Shown here: positions 14,417 to 16,450 of the stretch, in pieces
Layout of the letters: each line of letters begins with the position of its first letter
How positions within the stretch are numbered: the first letter of the stretch is position 1
Assembly: GCA_913009765.1 (NCBI GenBank)
Contig: CAJVYT010000044.1
Span: 1 to 16,450, forward strand
Length of the DNA: 16,450 bases
Origin: an uncultured candidate division Zixibacteria bacterium
GTDB taxonomy: Bacteria; Zixibacteria; MSB-5A5; GN15; FEB-12
Reading direction: 5' to 3'
Translations under genes and position numbers: made by a program
Notes under the pieces: generated by a model
Databases searched by the model: none
The model's input: only the letters and a program-made list of their open reading frames with translations
What the model was told of the DNA's origin: nothing

Positions 14417-16450
14417 CTATTTTTCATTTTCTGACTCCTGATTTGGTTCTTCTGAGACAAACCGAGCAGCTACTGAAAGCAAACCAATTGCTGCAATAAA
14501 CAGAGCTGTCATCACCGGCCAATCGAGATCAATGTGAGCAATTTCAAATTTAAATAATAATATTATTATAATAAATACCGAAATAAAGCTAAGATAGAAC
14601 TGCATCCGTCCGGTTTGTAGATACTTTAATATACCACCGAGCATACGAACAATATACCCGGCACCATTGACAGCTCCATCAACAATCCATTTATCAAACC
14701 AGAATTTAATTTCCGCCCACCACATTGTAAAAGCTGCAGTACCATTGACGGCACCATCGATAACATTGGAATCAAACGACCACATCCAACGACCAAAAGT
14801 CATGACAGGATTAATTATAGCAACTTGATAAAGTTCATCGAAATACCATTTATTCCAGAACAGATTATAGAGTGGTTTGAATCTTTTCATCATCGCATCA
14901 GGAGAAATGACATTTTTATAATACATCAAATATGCCAACCCAATTCCACTCAGACCTACAAGAGATGAAGTAAAATAGTTCATCCAATCGGCTTCTGGAT
15001 GATATGGTTCACCATGATAAACAAATGCTGCAAAGCCATGTTTGAGTGCAGGAATACCTGTCCATCCGGCAAAGATTGCCATAAACGCCAAGAATATAAG
15101 CGGATATGCCATTGTCTTAGGTGATTCATGGGCATGTTCATAGCGGTGTTCCACACGAGGTTTGCCAAAGAATGTAAGGAAACATAAACGCCACATATAA
15201 AAAGCTGTCATAAATGCGATAAGTAAAGTCAGGAACGTAAAGATAGGATGACCAAATGTTGTAGCGACAATTTCATCTTTTGAGAAGAACCCTGATGTTA
15301 ACGGAAATCCTGCAATAGAAAGGGATGCTATCATAAATGCCGGAGCGGTAATTTTCATTTTTTTCCATAATCCGCCCATTTCCATAATATCGTTGGTATG
15401 CACCGCATGAATAACTGAACCGGCTCCCATAAAGAGAAGCGATTTAAAGAATGCGTGGGTCATCAAATGGAAAACACCGGCATAAAATCCGGGAGAATGG
15501 TGACCATTAGCAGTATCATACCCATACAATCCTAAAGCCATTATCATATATCCGAGCTGGCTGATTGTAGAGTATGCGAGAATTCGTTTTATATCAACTT
15601 GTACTAATGCAATCGTTGCCGCCATAAGCGATGTAACCACTCCAATAATTGCTACAACAAAAGAAGCATCGGCTGATGCAATAAATACAGACATCGTTCG
15701 GGCAACTAAATAAACACCTGCTGCAACCATAGTGGCAGAGTGAACGATTGCCGAAACCGGAGTAGGACCTTCCATAGCATCAGGTAGCCATGTATGAAGC
15801 GGGAACTGTGCCGATTTGCCAACAGCACCACAAAAAACACCAATCGCAAGAATAGTAACAACAACAGGGTTAACGTCGCCTATCTTTGAAAATACTTCGG
15901 CAAAGTTAAATGTGCCGCAGTAGTACATTATCATCATTAAACCGACAAGAAAACCTAAGTCACCCACTCGAGTGGTCAGAAATGCCTTTTTGCAGGCATC
16001 GGCAGCTGATTTTTTCTCAAACCAGAAACCGATTAACAAATAGGATGTTAAGCCGACGAGCTCCCAGAATATAAATGTCATAAAGAAATTATCAGAAATC
16101 ACCAAACCAAGCATTGAGAATAAAAACAGAGAAAGATAGGCAAAGAATCTGCTGAAGCGCGGGTCATCTTTCATATATCCGATTGAATAAATCTCAACAC
16201 AGGAGCCGATTGCTGTCACTACAACAAGCATCATTGCCGTAAGCGGATCAATCACCATACCGAATTGGAGTTTAAAAACACCGGCACTCATAGGGAGTTC
16301 TACAATAGAAAAAGCGTTGGTATAATAGTCACCATGGTGTCCCAATGTTTCTATCAAAACAATAATAGACATAACAAGCGAAGTAAGAATCATACTGACA
16401 GAGAAAAGTGCGGATACTTGTTCTTTCCAACGAAGTGCAAAAACTATCAT
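14417..16450 (-). CDS. nuoL: NADH-quinone oxidoreductase subunit L, 5' end beyond the window
   Basis: NuoL is the distal proton-pumping subunit of complex I, with a long lateral C-terminal helix clamping the membrane arm. At least 677 residues are here, including FGMVIDPLTAMMLVVV, the glutamate in FWELVGLTSYLLIGFWF (in-window residue 130) and the lysine in GAVGKSAQFPLHTWLPDAMEGPTP (212). The same glutamate is residue 144 in the E. coli protein, so about 14 residues plus the true start lie off the right edge; the ATG at the last bases is probably internal. The C-terminus (WYFDELYQVAIINP) contains a duplicated FD..-(I/V)DGAVNG motif 26 residues apart and a hydrophilic EEPNQESENEK tail. It leads nuoM and nuoN. 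Confidence 0.96.
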   Translation of the reverse strand: MIVFALRWKEQVSALFSVSMILTSLVMSIIVLIETLGHHGDYYTNAFSIVELPMSAGVFKLQFGMVIDPLTAMMLVVVTAIGSCVEIYSIGYMKDDPRFSRFFAYLSLFLFSMLGLVISDNFFMTFIFWELVGLTSYLLIGFWFEKKSAADACKKAFLTTRVGDLGFLVGLMMIMYYCGTFNFAEVFSKIGDVNPVVVTILAIGVFCGAVGKSAQFPLHTWLPDAMEGPTPVSAIVHSATMVAAGVYLVARTMSVFIASADASFVVAIIGVVTSLMAATIALVQVDIKRILAYSTISQLGYMIMALGLYGYDTANGHHSPGFYAGVFHLMTHAFFKSLLFMGAGSVIHAVHTNDIMEMGGLWKKMKITAPAFMIASLSIAGFPLTSGFFSKDEIVATTFGHPIFTFLTLLIAFMTAFYMWRLCFLTFFGKPRVEHRYEHAHESPKTMAYPLIFLAFMAIFAGWTGIPALKHGFAAFVYHGEPYHPEADWMNYFTSSLVGLSGIGLAYLMYYKNVISPDAMMKRFKPLYNLFWNKWYFDELYQVAIINPVMTFGRWMWSFDSNVIDGAVNGTAAFTMWWAEIKFWFDKWIVDGAVNGAGYIVRMLGGILKYLQTGRMQFYLSFISVFIIIILLFKFEIAHIDLDWPVMTALFIAAIGLLSVAARFVSEEPNQESENEK
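14663..14776 (-). repeat. Tandem 26-codon duplication in the nuoL C-terminal region
   Basis: FDSNVIDGAVNG (14741-14776) and FDKWIVDGAVNG (14663-14698) share 8 of 12 residues and are exactly 78 bases apart. The NuoL lateral-helix region normally carries one such (I/V)DG.VNG motif. The repeat therefore looks like an in-frame internal duplication. Confidence 0.6.

Noticed and set aside
16448..16450. ATG at the window edge as the nuoL start
   Set aside because: The conserved FWE glutamate is 14 residues too early compared with E. coli NuoL, so the start lies outside the window.
1..16450. tRNA, rRNA, CRISPR, transposase, toxin-antitoxin or prophage genes
   Set aside because: I looked on both strands and saw no cloverleaf, spaced repeat array, transposase motif or phage gene.

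Overview
This is about 16.5 kb from a bacterial draft or metagenome assembly, AT-rich (roughly 40% G+C by eye). It carries complex I (nuo) genes, SecD/SecF, a two-half M16 peptidase with a signal peptide, and a nitrogen/PTS-type regulatory cluster with a sigma-54 promoter. Promoters of the ordinary TTGACA/TATAAT type and purine-rich Shine-Dalgarno sites argue against a typical Bacteroidetes transcription signature. The organism could be an uncultured diderm lineage, but nothing here fixes the phylum. The left end is not genomic: bases 1-50 are an Illumina TruSeq index/Read-2 adapter, and about 70 bases beyond it look chimeric, so secF is broken by the assembly.

Layout. (1) 51-2557, leftward: a 3'-truncated secF, secD, and a small exported protein of unknown function. 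(2) 2688-5447, rightward: a full-length M16 peptidase with its own promoter, ending in a strong hairpin terminator. (3) 5459-7376, rightward: a Na/Pi cotransporter-family protein followed by a PhoU-domain protein. The promoter of this pair has its -35 box inside the preceding terminator. (4) 7449-8651, leftward: a CaCA-type cation exchanger, convergent with phoU across a bidirectional terminator. (5) 8906-9508, leftward: a divergent PII protein and a 56-residue cysteine-rich YHS/TRASH-like protein, preceded by a near-consensus sigma-54 promoter and a 330-bp AT-rich upstream region full of inverted repeats. (6) 9838-11265, leftward: a GrpB-family protein behind a PTS EIIA-CBS fusion, read from a TTGACA-N17-TATACT promoter. 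(7) 11381-16450, leftward: nuoN, nuoM and the 3' part of nuoL in the usual L-M-N order; nuoL runs off the right end.

How it fits together. SecD/SecF and the M16 protease belong to protein export and envelope proteolysis. Na/Pi cotransport with PhoU forms a low-complexity phosphate module. NuoLMN are the proton-pumping antiporter-like subunits of complex I. The middle holds the most regulatory interest: a PII protein that keeps its nucleotide loop but lacks the residues used for 2-oxoglutarate and for uridylylation, coupled to a metal-binding-type peptide under sigma-54 control, next to an EIIA-CBS sensor fusion. I see no wholly new system such as a defence island, CRISPR array or transposon. 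The PII/YHS cassette is the best candidate for something under-described.
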